Part shown: piece after piece, positions 24,775 to 48,125 of the stretch
Layout of the letters: every line of letters begins with the position of its first letter
Position numbering within the stretch: the first letter of the stretch is position 1
Source of the DNA: Typhlomys cinereus
Lineage: Eukaryota > Chordata > Mammalia > Rodentia > Platacanthomyidae
Length of the DNA stretch: 64,000 bases
Assembly: GCA_023101885.1 (NCBI GenBank)
Contig: JALPQD010000053.1
Span: 3,164,447 to 3,228,446 of the forward strand
Reading direction: 5' to 3'
Position numbers and translations under genes: made by a program
The notes under the pieces: generated by a model
Database searches by the model: none
What the model was told of the DNA's origin: nothing
What the model saw: only the letters and a program-made list of their open reading frames with translations

Positions 24775-24940
24775 GTCAACAAAATGACTCAGTAGGCAAA
24801 GATGCTTGCCACACATCTGACAATTTGAATTTTATCCCTAGAACCCACAGATGGAAGAGAGGAACCAATTCCCGAAAGTCATTCTTTGACCTCCACACAT
24901 GTGCATTTTTTTTCTCTCTCTCTCTCTCTCAAAAGTTTTT
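24775..24940 (+). repeat. tRNA-headed SINE (B2/B4 type), degenerate
   Basis: gactcagtaggcaaagatgcttgcc, then agaacccacagatggaag and ctttgacctccacac before a (CT)n tail. Confidence 0.6.
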
Positions 24941-25596
24941 TAAAAGATCATTACATTTTTGAGTTGCCTTTTTATTAATATTTACATTTTGAACGTCTTT
25001 GCAGTCAATAATGCACTTACAGCATTTTACATGTCTTTCGATCTTCCTCTGCGTTGCTGCTGTTCCGGTACTATCCAATGTTTATTTCCCATTGATGGGG
25101 GAAGGGAATTTTGAGCCACAATCAGTGTCCTGGAGGCATGATTTCCTGAAAGTTCTCAGTACTCCTTTGCCACTTCTCTGTAGAGTAGTTACTGATTCAA
25201 AGTAAATGTTCTGCACTTCAATTTTCTAAACAAAGTTGCAAATGGAAGAAGTGGATCTTTCTTTCTTCATTTATAAATTCAAGAATAAGAGTTTCCTTGG
25301 TAGCAACAGGTAGCAGAGTAGGAATTTGTGCCATTGTGGTTCATACAAACAATGCTTTTGAAAGAATACATGGCTGTCATCATGTGATATATATATATAT
25401 ATTTATCAAGAAGTAAACAAGATATCTTGATAGTTAATTGAAAATTTTGGGGGATAGTGTGATGGAGTGGGGAGGTAAGTGCATATGTGGGTGTGGGGGT
25501 GAACATTTTCATGTGTATGGAGACTACAGTTTATGTACATGCTCAGAGGTCAAAAGTCAATTTCACTGTCATCCTCAGAAGCCAGCCACCTTCCAC

Positions 25597-25812
25597 CTTG
25601 TTTTTTTGAGACAGAATCTCTCACTGAGGTGTGAGGCTCATGGATTAGGCTGGCTGGCTGGTCAGGTCCAGAAAATCACCTATCTGTACCTCTGCAACTT
25701 TGGGATTACAAACACTTACCTTGCTTTTTATGTAGGTGCTAGAGATCAAATCCAGGTTCTCATGCTTATACAGTAAGCACTTTACCAAATTAGCCATATC
25801 CCCAACTTTTGG
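25597..25812 (-). repeat. B4 SINE
   Basis: On the plus strand: gagacagaatctctcactgagg (B1-like tail complement), gggattacaaacactta, then the head complement ggtgctagagatcaaatcc and gtaagcactttaccaaatta. Confidence 0.75.
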
Positions 25813-26044
25813 GTTGTTTATTTGTGACAGGATCTTATTCTGCAACTCATACTGTACTTGAACTCACAACAATCCTCCTGTCTCTGTTCATTGAATGCTG
25901 ATACTGTATAGTCACTATGCCTGGCTTTTACAATGCTTATTAAGCATATTCTCTATTCTAGACACCTTGTTAAATTAGAAATAAGACTTGTGCAGGGTAA
26001 AGCAGTCAGAGGAAAGTAATGCTGATCAGATAATCATCCTGTTA

Positions 26045-26350
26045 AATATATGATGAGGAAAGCAAGTGGTCCCGAGCAGAACAGCACAGCTCTGTGAGCG
26101 TTCCAATCCGGGCTGAAGTCAGCAGTGACTCCACAGAGTCAATGGAGTCTACATAGAAGTGGTATTTCTCCAGGGGATGGGAGGGAGGAAGGGGGAGGCA
26201 CTGGGAGAGGGAGAGGAGGAAAGGAGGGGGGTGAAAGAAGAGGGGAAAGGGGGAGAGTGCAAGGGGGACAATTGGGGAGGGGAGAGGAAGGAATAGGACA
26301 GGGGTACCTATTGAACTTGTATGATTAGGGATAAAATAAAATTTGGAAGA
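26045..26350 (+). mobile_element. L1 3'-end fragment, G-rich polypurine
   Basis: Long gggaggaaggggga-type tract ending gtacctattgaacttgtatg and gattagggataaaat; the same end occurs at 7280-7330. Confidence 0.6.
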
Positions 26351-26439
26351 AAAAAAATGATATTTGAGCAAGCTGGAAAGATGAATGGCCAAAGGTCCCC
26401 AAAATAAAGGGATCGTGCCACACGAAGACGGAAGCACAG

Positions 26440-26775
26440 CGGGGGGAGACTAGGGAGATGGTCAGTGGTTAAAGCACTACCGTGGGAGCACAAGGATTGG
26501 AGTGCAGATCCCCAGATCCCACCTAAATGTCAGGTGGGTGTGACCTCCTCTCTGTAATTCCAGCCTCAGAAGGCAGAAACTGAATTGCCAGATCCAGTTT
26601 GCAAGACTAGTTATATGGTCAAGGTCTGGGTTTGATTGAGACCCTGTCTCAAGGAATAAGGTAGAAGAGCAATTAAGGATAATTCCCAACATCAATCTCA
26701 GGCTTCCACATACATGTGCATACACACACACACACATACACACACACATATGAAGATACAAATGCACGCACACTA
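26440..26775 (+). repeat. B4A-type SINE
   Basis: Head gagatggtcagtggttaaagc, middle aggtgggtgtgacctc, end gattgagaccctgtctcaagg then ttcccaacatcaatctcagg and CA tail, as in B4A. Confidence 0.7.
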
Positions 26776-26999
26776 TATACACATATACATGAAAATGAAA
26801 ACACTTTTTAAAAAGACTGAAGCAAGGCTCATGTAGCAGAGAATGAAGAAAAGCAGCCAGACTATGTAGGACCTCAAAAGCCATGTACAGGGATAGATGT
26901 AGGGGATCCATCCTAAAGGCTATAGAAAGCCATTAAGAAGATGTAAGCTTACAAAAAAGGAAAGGAGGGAGGGAGGCAGGGAAGGAGGGAATGCACCAG

Positions 27000-28400
27000 G
27001 GAAATCCATAATTCAGCATGCACAAAACCCTATTCCTTAATTTCTAACTTCTGCAACTGGCACTGGCATTTTCTAGTTAGTCAACTTTAAAACTGTTCTG
27101 TATAACTTTATCCTTTATCTGGTTTGTTCCTAAAACTCCCTAATTCTATTTTCCAGAATTCTATGGCTCCAAATACAGTCAGTATCACTTCTGCTGTCAT
27201 CCTTTCCATTTAAACCGTCCACCTTTTCCCTGAACTAGTGTAGTAGCCTTCTAATCGTCTCTACCTCTCCTTCAGCTTACTACTGAACATAGCATCCCAT
27301 CACTGCCAGTCCGTTGTGACCCAGTAACATGTGTCATACTTTATAAAGCTTTAAAACTAGCTTTGTTGCTATGTAAATTAAGCCCTATAAAATTTACCCA
27401 TTTGAATTAAATTATTTTAAGCATACTTAGTTATACAACCACCAACACAGTATACTACTTGAACATTTTCATTTCCCCCAAAATAAATCCCATATCCTAT
27501 AGCAGTCATACTTCATCACAATTTCTCCTCAGACTTGAGGAAACGTTAATTTAGTTTATATCCCTAGTTTACTTGTTACTTGTGCTGGGCATTTCCTGTA
27601 AATGGAATCCTCCTTTCAACTTTCATCTGTGTTTGGCACCTAAGTGCTTCATTTTATGGTGGAGGAATGTTCCATTTAGAAATAAATGGCATTTCTTTAT
27701 CCAGTCTTATCCTCCTTTTAGGGTTTTCTTCGGCTTCTTTGAAATCTGTCATCTAAATAGCTCGAGTGGCAAGATGCTGTTCGATCTTCTGCTTCCTGAG
27801 ATGAGGAGCTAGAGCCTTGCACTTGATACTGTTCAATAAGCCTCGATTAGAATGGATTGGAGGCGAGGTTAAAATGAACTGTGCTTTGCCTAGAGCAGCA
27901 TTAATCTTCAGCCACTTCCACGAAGGCTCCTCAGACTAGGAAATAGCAGACCAGTGTTGTGGGCTGGTCCCACAGAGATAAGCAGGGGTAGCTTTCATTT
28001 TCAACCTGTGAAAGGATACGGACCTCTTGCAGTGAGGCAAATCAAAGGAGAAAGTGTGAGACTGACAATAATGAAGTCTTAGAAGACTGGAAAGTACCTG
28101 CCATAGACTCGTAATAGTCCAGCTATATTGATAGAGAAACCCACAGAGAAGCAAAGTCACTGGTTGGGGACAGTGGAGTTGTTTTGCCCTTGACTACCAA
28201 CAGAGGTGGCAGAGTTTCCCCTACTTCCTGACACAGGAGTCTTCTAAAATTAGACGTTCGTTCACCCTGGCTTAAAGAGTAGCTGGCATTTGAGAAGGAT
28301 TATCCCTCAGTGGACTGTGCACAATATTTTTTGCAGGTGCTTTCCTTCATTCAGAAGGCCGGAGATGTGTTAAAGCTTCCTTTGGAGGAGAGAAAAAAAA
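27000..28400. other. PHF24 intron 1, last part, nothing recognised
   Basis: Mostly unique sequence without a clear SINE. No exon signal stronger than background was seen. Confidence 0.45.
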
Positions 28401-28564
28401 CTTAATATATTAATAGCTATATTAAAGCAGCAGAGAGATGAGGCCTCCAGACCAAACTGGCATAGGACACAGGAAGACAGAGATACCGTGTCATATAGGG
28501 AGAGTGCTTTCCACTTTACTATGCTCTGTTTGGTCCTCTCTTTTCTTCATGTGTGTGGTATGTG

Positions 28565-28586
28565 TGCGTGTCCGTGTGTGTGCGTG

Positions 28587-28634
<48 letters not shown>
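28565..28634 (+). repeat. (GT)n microsatellite upstream of PHF24 coding exon 1
   Basis: GTGTGCGT/GTCC units pass into about 44 bases of pure GT, roughly 320 bases before the first coding exon. Confidence 0.95.
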
Positions 28635-28639
<5 letters not shown>

Positions 28640-28933
28640 TTGTATTTTGCCAGGACCGATTTGTGGCCTCAGTCATGCTGAACAAGCTGTCTACTGTGGT
28701 GCTGTGTTCCCTAGCTCAAGTTCATTTTCTTGTTATCCTCATAACAGACTTGTGAGGCCTGATGCACCAGGTATCCTTCATTGTATAGATGGGAAAACCA
28801 GAACCAGGTGGGCCAGACAGAAGCAGAATCAAGGTCTTTTGTCTCCTTAACAAGCGCGCTCTCTCCACTCGGCCTTGCTACTGAGTTCTAGGACAGGAGA
28901 GAAATTGTTTCATCTTTTCCATGAATGGTTTAA

Positions 28934-38808
<9,875 letters not shown>

Positions 38809-40498
38809 TGTGGGACAGAGAAGCTCAATTCAGGGACGGTGACATCTTCTCCCTCCTTTCCTTTCTCTTTCCTTTACCGACTTCTGGCCCTGAGACTCAT
38901 GGGAATGGGGCACTGCCAGCATCTTAATTTGTCATTAAGCTTTATGGCACCGATGCCACCATTCCCTTACAATAGAGGCAGCAAGTGCATTGCCACAAGG
39001 AGAAGTCCTGAGAACTACTAGACCACCGCCTCCCCTCACCCCTTAAAGCTACCTGCCACCATCTGTATACACATGCACACACATTCATGTACACGCCGAG
39101 AGGTCCATGCCTTCAAACGCCTGGTTCTCTCATAGTTGAAAAAGGACCAAAGTCCCTTCGAAACCCCCAATACTAATGAGGGAGGGTCTTGCCTCACTCC
39201 TGTTGGCCAGCGCTGGTTTCCAATAGAAATAAGGAGGCAGATCAGACTCTTTTCCTCCTGGAAATGCTGAGAGAGCCCTGTGCTCATATTGAAACCCACC
39301 TCTGTGGAGAGCCACTGTTACTAGCAAGTGTCTATGTCCCACGGGTACGTTGGGGTGGGGAAACAGTTGAAAGTCATCCCTGCAATTTGATCTACATGTG
39401 AATTCTAATTCTTCGTGACAGAAAAGGCAACTAGCTTGTAGAGTTCTGACTGGAAAGGGAGGAGGCAGGCTCTCCCAGAGACCCACAGTTCCAGGGACCT
39501 CTCAACCAGGTCATCCAAGTCTGTTAAGACTTTAGCAGAACAGAAAAACCAAGGGGAGCATCCCGGCCCCCTTTTCAGGTTGTTTTTCTTGGTCCAAAAC
39601 TCCAAGGGACCTGAGTGGAGCAAACCTACTGGCAGGAATTATAGTCTGTTGTGTTAGATCCTTCAGGCACGTCAGCTGCTGTGGAGATCCGTGAGGACCC
39701 AGTCTGCACGGAGGAGGAGAGAGACTTATGCTTTGTCATTTTCCCTGCTGGATCCAACCGCTGACCTATACAGATGTGCTGTTGTGTGCAGAACAGAGCC
39801 AGCATCTTCCACAGCCCGAAAGGGAGCAGCTCTGCAGAAGTTCTAAGCAGGGACTCTTCAGTTGTCGTGACCAAGTGGATAGAAGGCGACTAGGGCTTAG
39901 GGATGATTTGCATCTCCGCTCTCTCAAGCAGAGATCCAGTGAAACCTCACAGATTAGGCCCAGGTCAGGCAGGGAAGTACGGTAGGCAAGCAGGGAGCGC
40001 CACAAGTGCACCCAACTGGACCTGCAGGCCTTGCCTGGCCCCATCACCCAGTTCTCCTGGGGTTCTCAAGTTAGTGTGTGGTACAGGTCAACCCTGGCCT
40101 GGGAAATCCTGATTCAAGGACAACCAGACTTGACTACCAAAAATTAATCAAGAGGGAACTGAACCAAGTCGTGCAGAAGTTCACATTATCTCCATTGCTC
40201 AAAGCACTGGTACTAAATTGGATGCTTACGAGTAGAGCACTCAAGGGTCGAGATGTTCAGAGCAAAGCAGGGAACTGCAGCTAGGGGGCTTGGCACGAGC
40301 TCTGTGTAACTTTTCTGCAGGAAAAGCATAACCTAGAAGCAGGGTGGCCAACGGATGGGGATGGATAATTTAGGACTGAAATGAAGCAGATAGGAAACAA
40401 ATGTGAGTACATTGTGAAACCCGTAGCTTTTTAAAACTACTCCTCAGCCAGGCCCCCAGGACTGATCAGTAAGAGGTCATTATTGAATCTAGTCAAGA

Positions 40499-40536
40499 AA
40501 AAAAAAAAAAAAGAAGAAGAAGAAGAAGAAGAAGAA
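40499..40536 (+). repeat. A-run and (GAA)n in PHF24 3' UTR
   Basis: About 14 A then eight or so GAA units, inside the presumed 3' UTR. Confidence 0.9.
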
Positions 40537-42782
40537 AACACAAAACTCTCAGGCTCAAGGACTGTATCCAAAGCAGCCAGGCCTGGAGTGTTTACAATGA
40601 GAAGATTAAAGCATGTTGAACGCAAGGGTTCTCGCTCACTGTCCTGATGATTCATCCTCAGTGCCGGTGGCTGTGGGCTGCTGACCCTCAAGAGATATTT
40701 TGAGTAGAGAGAAGCTCTGGGCTTTAAGTGCTGAACACTTTTTTCCTATTTCATCAGCCAGGGGGACTGGAAGAACATCATCTTGCTCTCTGTTCCTTCA
40801 CTAATCAAGATGATGCCCACCGCTTTGGATCTACTATTTCTAGCTCTCTGCTGGTGAGCGGTGGGAGACCACAAGCCAGATCATGCCGGCTGGGTCCCAA
40901 GGCCTTCGGAGCCAGTCCATGGTTCATCCACAATGAAAAGAGACCCATTTGGGACCACCTCTCTCCTTCGGTGTGTGTGGGGAGGTGCCTGCTATAAGAA
41001 GGTTCAGGGGATACTACCCCCCAACAAAGAATGGAAGTCCCAATCTACAACCATCCTGTGAAGGGGGGCAGGGAACAAGCACATGGTAGCAGCCTCTTCC
41101 TCATAAGTGTCTAGCATCCCACTGAAGGGCGGAGTCGTCACTCCCTAGTCCAGAGTTGCAGAAGCTCCATGCCATTCCCTCTGTCCAGAATCTCCTTTCC
41201 AGTGTCCTAATCCTTGAAGCCTCTCGGAAATATACGTCTATCAACCTGGTAACTCCCTTTTCATTCCTTTCCATCACTGTGATTGTCTGAAATTCTATCA
41301 AGTCCAAAAATTAGTATTTGGCTCTGAGGGTATGAGAAAATCAGACCCCATCCACCCCAAGCTCCAGCCAAGGGAATCTCAGCCTACACATGTATTCTGA
41401 CGACCACTAGGTCTGTATTCCTCCGACAGCCCCTTCTCCACTCAAGTAGAGGAGCGTCTGGACCACTGGACCACACGGCACAGCTGCAGGGACGGAGTCA
41501 TGAGAGTGGCTCGGCTACACAAACTCTCTAGGTCTGCTCTTTGGCTTTCTCCCTTGTGGTCACCCCCCCAACACATTTGAGTAGTGGTCCCTGAGGAATC
41601 CCAGGGACGGAGCAGTTTCCTCATTCCTAGGTACTGATTCAACTCTCAAGTGCTCTTCCTTTGGGACAGCTGCAGCAGAAGCCATGAATACATTGCCTCT
41701 TTCTACCCTCAGCCCCAGCAGTGGGCTAGCAGGGCAGACAGCTGCCTTTCTGGCCCCAGTGCTCCCTATGGGACGTCACCTGGGCCTTGTTTAAGTGGCC
41801 AAGTCTTGGGGTTCTCCCATTCTTATCACCAATATAGAAAGCACAGAATTTACCTACTTGGAAAGTGAATTCCAGGTTTGTGCCCATGCCTCTGCCCACA
41901 GCACAACCACCCACTGCAGGCATCACGGCTTCATTAAGAGTAGTGCTGGGAAGCCCTAAGCGTAAAAAAAAAAACAGCAGAAACTCTTGTCAGGCCCAGT
42001 CATGACCACCAGAGAGCCAAAAGGAACCTCTACACACAAAAATTGAACTAGCAACAGGCATTAGCAAATATAGCTTTCAAAATGGCAAAGTAAATATATA
42101 TATATATATGGAGAGAGACATTGAGGATGCATCCTGAGACTGTCATTAAACAATTTCTTCACAGTACAAGCATCTTAACATGTATCTACACAAACCAAGA
42201 CAGTTAGGATGTTCTTGGGCAATATAATCTTGTGGAATCTCCATCATATATGCAATCCATTGTTGACTGAAATGCATTATATGATTCTTGATTGTTCTGT
42301 TCTTGGCACTAAAAGGCAAGATGCCATAATTTCAGACACCCTGGCAGCATGTGTAGTATAGTTCCTCTTAATGTACCACACACAGTGGACTCAAAGTGCT
42401 CTATTATCCTTGATATCCAGCTTAAATTTGCCAAGACATCTTGGGTCCCCAGTAGCAGCCCAAATAATGGGGTTCCGAGCGGCCATGGTCAGTGCATCAT
42501 GTCTTCCCACAGGTCAACCCTAGAATAGGGTGGAGTTGGGCTTTTTTCCTGCTGTTACTTGTCTATTGCCACTATTCCGGGGCAACCTTGAAAAGAAAGG
42601 AAATGAACAAGTTACAGATTTCCCACTAGACCAACACTAAGAAAACGCTGCTTCGCTCTGGACTGCATGCCCTATGTCCCAGAGCACAAGAAGTGGGTCG
42701 AGTCTTGTCTAGACCAATGATTAAGAGCCCAACCACATGCCAGTTTAGATTGAAGAGGGTTGCCCTTCCCATATACATGGTA

Positions 42783-42788
42783 AATAAA
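42783..42788 (+). terminator. PHF24: Candidate poly(A) signal for PHF24
   Basis: An AATAAA hexamer about 4 kb after the stop, on the sense strand. A second candidate at 43070 is equally canonical. Confidence 0.3.
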
Positions 42789-43781
42789 GGGCCTTCAAGC
42801 TTAGCCTCCAGCCACCGAAGAAGGATCACGATCTGTCTCCCAGCCACATAGGCTGTGAAGGATGCTCAGGAGCACTTGAGTGACAGTGGAGGATCCAATG
42901 CTCTCTGGTCCCTCTTCCCTTGTGCTTTTCTGCTGAAGGCAACTTGATGGTAATCTGGGGAACACCCCCAAGCCCTGTCTTCCTGTCTACAGCTTGCATG
43001 CTCCGTGTGGTTCAGCCTTCACAATACTCCAAGAAGTCCTGTCCAGAGGCTGGGCGCATCAAAAATCATAATAAAGACATTGTGATGCTGTTTCTGCTTC
43101 TCGTTACCTGTTCTTTGGGAGGCACTTCTCTTGCTGTCAGGTTTCCCATCATTGACTGATTCCTGGATCTGAGATGAGACAGGACACTGTGGTTCTCTTT
43201 TTAGAACTCTGATCATGATTTTCCCAAGAGTCAAGTAATAGGTGTGGACAGGGATTCCGCACCTACAAAGAGGCGCAGCTCTTTGGATCCAGAACAGACA
43301 TGGAAAGGAAGTAAGAGACACTGAAGGGAAGAACCTTGGAAGAAATTAAGGTACAAGTAATAAAGCCTCCCAGCACATATACTAAATATTGTTCCTCTCC
43401 TGGCCAATGGCCATTAGACAATTCTCCAAGTTCCCTCTGAACTACAAAGTAAACTATGTGTCTTATTTTTTTTCTGGTCTTCTGGGATCTCCTTAGTGTT
43501 AAGTGTTTCCTCCCATTATTAAAAATTGTTTTACTATCACACAATAGAGTTGGGAAACCCTAAGGTCTGAAAAAACATTTGGAGGGCTATGACATTCCCA
43601 TTCATCCCTTTATCTGATGACAGCACCTACCAAATTCCTGGTGAGAGAAGCATCTGTAGGCTGTGGATCCAACACTGGCAATCTTTAGAGCTACAGAGAT
43701 CCCAAGTACAAGTCATCTCTTAGAGCTCTTACTAACTACTGAGAAGTCTTAAGTGCATCACATAAAGCAAGCAACCTTCAA

Positions 43782-43855
43782 AGCATGGGATGTAGTTCAC
43801 GGAGAGTACTTGCCCAGCCTGCACAGTGCCTGAGGATCAAGCAGATGCTGAAAGA
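43782..43855 (+). repeat. ID-like SINE fragment
   Basis: gatgtagttcacggagagtacttgcc, then gcacagtgcctgaggatcaagcag resembles an ID element. Confidence 0.5.
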
Positions 43856-44617
43856 AAAAGATAAGATATTTGTGTCACAAAGAAAAGTGAAGAACAAAGG
43901 CAACATTTCTCAAGTGAGAATCAGAAGCTGTTTCTCAAGGTTGCAGCTCTGAAAGGAGAGACCAATTCAAGTCATCAGTCTTCAGCGGCATGTTATTAGC
44001 CCCCATTTCATGCTGCCTGTCAAAGTGCCCCTCAAGAGATCTACTGCAATGTGATCTAGCACGTCCCCACCTCCACTCCTTGGAATAGACCAGGCAGTAA
44101 TAGAGCTGTAGCCATGCCGCAGATGTCTCACCACCTGCACAACTCCCCCCATTCGGCTCCCATGCCTCCTTTTCTGGAGTTTTTTTTCCATGAGGTACAG
44201 AGTGTCCATCAGACTCAGGGGCAGCTTAGTGACATCATGTGAACTCTTTGGCTCCAGGCTCAGTGAAACTGACGATTAAGGCAGAAAAAGAAAAACAAAA
44301 ACCTGGCTGTCTGTGGTTTTGAGAATGAAGTTTCTCTCTCTCAGTTCAGAATCTTGGCTGGAGATTTAGACCCTCCTAGAACATTCCTCTCATCAGCTGC
44401 CACTCACTCAGCTAGCTAGAACTTCACCTCCACACAAACTTCCACCCACCCTGTCCTGCTTTGGCTAAAATGCCTCCTCTCTGTCTTGGAGAGAAAATCA
44501 GGCCCCAAAAGGAAACAGTGACTAATTTTCTAAACATGGAGTAATTATCAGCTTTCTGTCTCCTATCCCACCTTTTCTAAGAGTTCCTTGGATGCGGATC
44601 TTGATGGACCAGGAGAA

Positions 44618-44744
44618 CTGGACGGTCAGTATGGCTCAATGGATAAAGGTGCTTGCCACACACAAGCTTGACAACATGAATTTGAGCCCTAGAACATACA
44701 TAAAGGTGGAAGGATAGAATTGGCCTCCACATGCACATCATGGT

Positions 44745-44793
<49 letters not shown>

Positions 44794-44822
44794 ATTAAAA
44801 AAATATATTTAGGAAAAAAAAA
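44618..44822 (+). repeat. tRNA-headed SINE (B2/B4 type) with (CA)n
   Basis: ggtcagtatggctcaatgg, then aaaggtgcttgccacacac and gagccctagaacatacat, then (CA)n and A-rich tail. Confidence 0.65.
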
Positions 44823-45079
44823 TCTGTAGAGCACCCCCAGCCTGCCTGACTCCTGAGCTGGCAGCTGAATGAGACCAGGGTGTGACTGGGAAGAGGAAAG
44901 AGCTACAGGCACAAAGCGAGCAATGGGGACCTCGCTTCCCTCTGAAGCTGTGTGTCTTCAGCAACCAACCTCCTGCAGTCATAAGCACAGCTGGGGTAAA
45001 GCCAGTGGCCTCTGTCCACAGTGCTGAAGTCACAGCCAAACTGCTGGAGACCTTCAGTCCTTTGTTCCCCTTTAAATAA

Positions 45080-46500
45080 ACATGAAATGAAGAGATTGAG
45101 ACTAAGATTGCCCTAAAATTCAGAAAATGTCATCAAAACGTTTTTATTTAACTTATTTGAAGTATCTTTTTTTTTTAAGACCATAATAGGATAAGAGGTG
45201 AATCAGCAGTTCAGGAAAAAAGAAAAAGATCTTGTGGCTTTAACTTGGTATGAGTGAGCTACATGAGATAGCTATCAAAAAAATAAATTGATGTAACCTG
45301 AGGCTACATGGAAAGAAGTTCCAACTTGGAGAGGAGAAGAAAGCCGGCTTATTCATATCTACACCAGTAATATTGGAACAAGCCAATAGTTAGAGTCAGG
45401 CACCATAAACCGAAACCCTCTAATAGGAACAACATCCTAATGGCTGGAATCAAACAAGACAGAGAAGGAGTCCTTGGAGGCATGAACTCAAGAGGGCAGA
45501 ATAAGGGATACAGATGACTGATATTTGGAGGTGTGACATAGAAGGGCTCAAGGACAGAGCTAAGATGCAAAGTGAACACTATGGGAAGGCATTGTTCTGC
45601 TCAACAGACTCAAAAGGTGACTGAGTACCAGGGAGAGCAATGAAGCTGTATAGCATATGATAGAAATGCTGAATTTGGAAACAAGAGGCTTACCAAGATT
45701 GAGTCCTCTTGACACCTTAGGTGCCAGTCAACAACTAAGCACGTTCTTGCACATTCCCAATCCTAACCCCAGCTGAGCTGGAGGGGGATCTATAACATCA
45801 AGCAACTCCATGACCCTAAAGTTGGAGCATCAAAAAACAATAGCTTCTTTAGGTTAAGTTCTTGCAAGGGCTCTTACTTCCAGAACCTGATGCTATACAC
45901 CCTCTGCTGGTCATTCCTAGAACTGCAGCCTCATCCTAAAGGCAAGAAAAAAACACCTTTAAATTTGAATACTACTGATTAGTATAGATGTGAAACATGC
46001 AAGGAAGTGCCAGCAAAATGCTGGAGTTATATCCCTGGTCAATACTCGGGCAGTGTTCAAGATTAGAACTGAGTTCAAGCATCTAGAATCAATTGGGGCT
46101 CAACCATGTCTAGAAAAAGGGCTTAGGCTGAAGCCGGATTTAGAGGTCTCCTTTAGACAGAATTATAACTATAGTCATTGTTGCAGGCTAACACCAAAAT
46201 TGGGACTCAGCTTGAGACTAGTCTCATATATCAGCTGAAGTGTGCATCAGATGAGATGCTAAGAGTGACTTTGAATGCAGTAAGTAAAGGGTCCAGATAG
46301 CATTTCTATGCCCAGGAGAAAGCATCAGGTCACTAGAGAACTAAGCAAGGAGGCTACTTAGGGGAGAAGTAAAAGGGGTAAGGGACAGAATGTGGCAGTC
46401 CCTAGTTTGTCAGTTAACTCTAAAGATGGTAGTGGGTAGGCTGAGGAGTCTCCTTTCTCCTCAGAAGATGGATCTCAGTATTGTAATCTCAGTTCATATT
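45080..46500. other. Intergenic, probably old repeat, unnamed
   Basis: Purine-leaning sequence without SINE landmarks or a long frame; I cannot assign it. Confidence 0.4.
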
Positions 46501-46654
46501 AAGGCCCCCCCACACACACACACATGCACACACCATACTACCACATATAAATCATAGGTACGATTTCAGGAAAGGAGCAACTCAAGGGCCAGTCCTGTCA
46601 CTGCATGGAACTGGCAGCTGTGGGGGTAGTTTTCCTTGCCTCCAGGATTCTGTT

Positions 46655-46740
46655 TCTATTGGCAACAGGGCCTGGCAGCCTCCCACACCCAGATCTTAGC
46701 AACCATGGGAGCCCCTGGCAACTGCTGCCATGGTGACAAG
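46655..46740. promoter_or_regulatory. RFX/X-box-like half-site cluster between the genes
   Basis: ggcaac at 46661 and 46717, gcaaccatgg at 46699 and gctgccatggtgac at 46724-46737 resemble halves of the X-box GTTGCCATGGCAAC. A CRE-like tgacgtct lies about 210 bases downstream. The sequence is unique and GC-rich compared with its flanks. Confidence 0.3.
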
Positions 46741-47799
46741 ACAGGGAACCAAGAACAGGCGGGAGGGAGGGGGCACTTCCTCTGGAGGCTTAGGGCTGGG
46801 TGCAAGATAGGGGGCTCCCCCTCCCATACACAGTCTGGGAGGGAACATGTGCTCCTGTCTAAACGCCTCCTCACTGGCACCCGCCCCCACCCTGCCGCCC
46901 ACAAGTTCCGGTTCCCTCGGGGTGAGGAAATGAGGGACACCTAGGGCTATGACGTCTCCATGGAGAGGGAGAGCAAAGCGGGGTTGTTTCCAGCTGACAT
47001 GATCACAGGTGCTTACATACACTGACAGACGTGGTGTCAACTTCACTCTTTGTCATGTAGTCACATGCCTACACAGCCATCTACTCACACATACACACTG
47101 ACACAAAATCACAGACCTAGGCATGCTACCACACAAAAAAAGTAATTATACAGACACTCTCTCACAAGTCGAATTGCGAATTCAACAGTACAAATGACTC
47201 CTAAACAGAAACACACATTTGTAGCTGCAGTCACACACCCGGGCAGAGTCACACAGGGAAGTCACACAGGAAGAGTTAAAAGTTGATTGAGCATTAAGTA
47301 CATGCCGAGCTCAGAACTAAGTACATTACACGTGTTACCTTAATTAACCCTCACAGCAATCCTAGGAGGTGCTGCTGCTTCCTGTCCTCATTTGTGAAGA
47401 ACAAAATGAGACACGGAGGTAGCAAGTGGCCTCACAGGTTGATAGATTGACTTTAGAACCTACACACTTACAGTCTACTCTGCACTATATACTCACACAT
47501 ACCAGATGCCCAGCAGTGGGACATGAGGCAGCGAGAGTCACAGGCGGAGGCAAAGAAATCTGGGCCACCACTCTTAAGGACACAATCCTGGTCCTAAGGG
47601 TCCAAGCCCACAATTTAGCATTAGCAGGGGCCAGATAAGGGCTGGTGGCTAAACTCTGCTTCTGTGTTGGCACCGGCAAAGCTAGGAGAGGCAAGAGACA
47701 TAACAGAATAGGGAGAAGCAGAACCACCCACAGCTGGGGGCTCTCTAGAGCCAGGGGGAGTGAGAACCCCCAAATCGAAGGAGCCAGCAGAGTTCTGGG

Positions 47800-48125
47800 C
47801 CCCCCTTCTCCCACCCTTGTCCCTCTCCACAGATCCCACTATTCCAGCCCTCATCACCACCCCTGTGCCTTCCTCTTCATCCTTCCTCACCCCCTCTCTG
47901 CTCTTTGCTGCTGATACCATCTCCTCCCCCGACCTTCCTCGCTTCTTCCCTTCTTGCCTCTCCCACCCAGTCTACTTGACCCTCCCCATTTTTCATAACA
48001 GCTCCTCCACCCCATCTTTCCTCAACCCCTATACCCCATCTCCCCTCCCTCCTCATCCAGATCCCCTACTTCCTCTCCATCCTCTTCCTATCCAAATTCC
48101 CTTTCTTCCTTTAAGCTCCTGTCCC
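47800..48125 (+). repeat. Pyrimidine-rich tract upstream of DNAJB5
   Basis: About 320 bases that are overwhelmingly C and T on the plus strand, not a simple repeat. No gene supported. Confidence 0.8.

Larger units (their letters stand above)
38809..42810 (+). other. PHF24: Probable PHF24 3' UTR (end uncertain)
   Basis: Mostly unique sequence follows the stop, with little SINE content compared with the introns. The first AATAAA downstream is at 42783-42788 (taAATAAAgg); a second is at 43070-43075. Either could end the transcript, giving a UTR of about 4.0 to 4.3 kb. A (GAA)n tract sits at 40514-40536. No transcript evidence is available, so the end is a guess. Confidence 0.4.
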
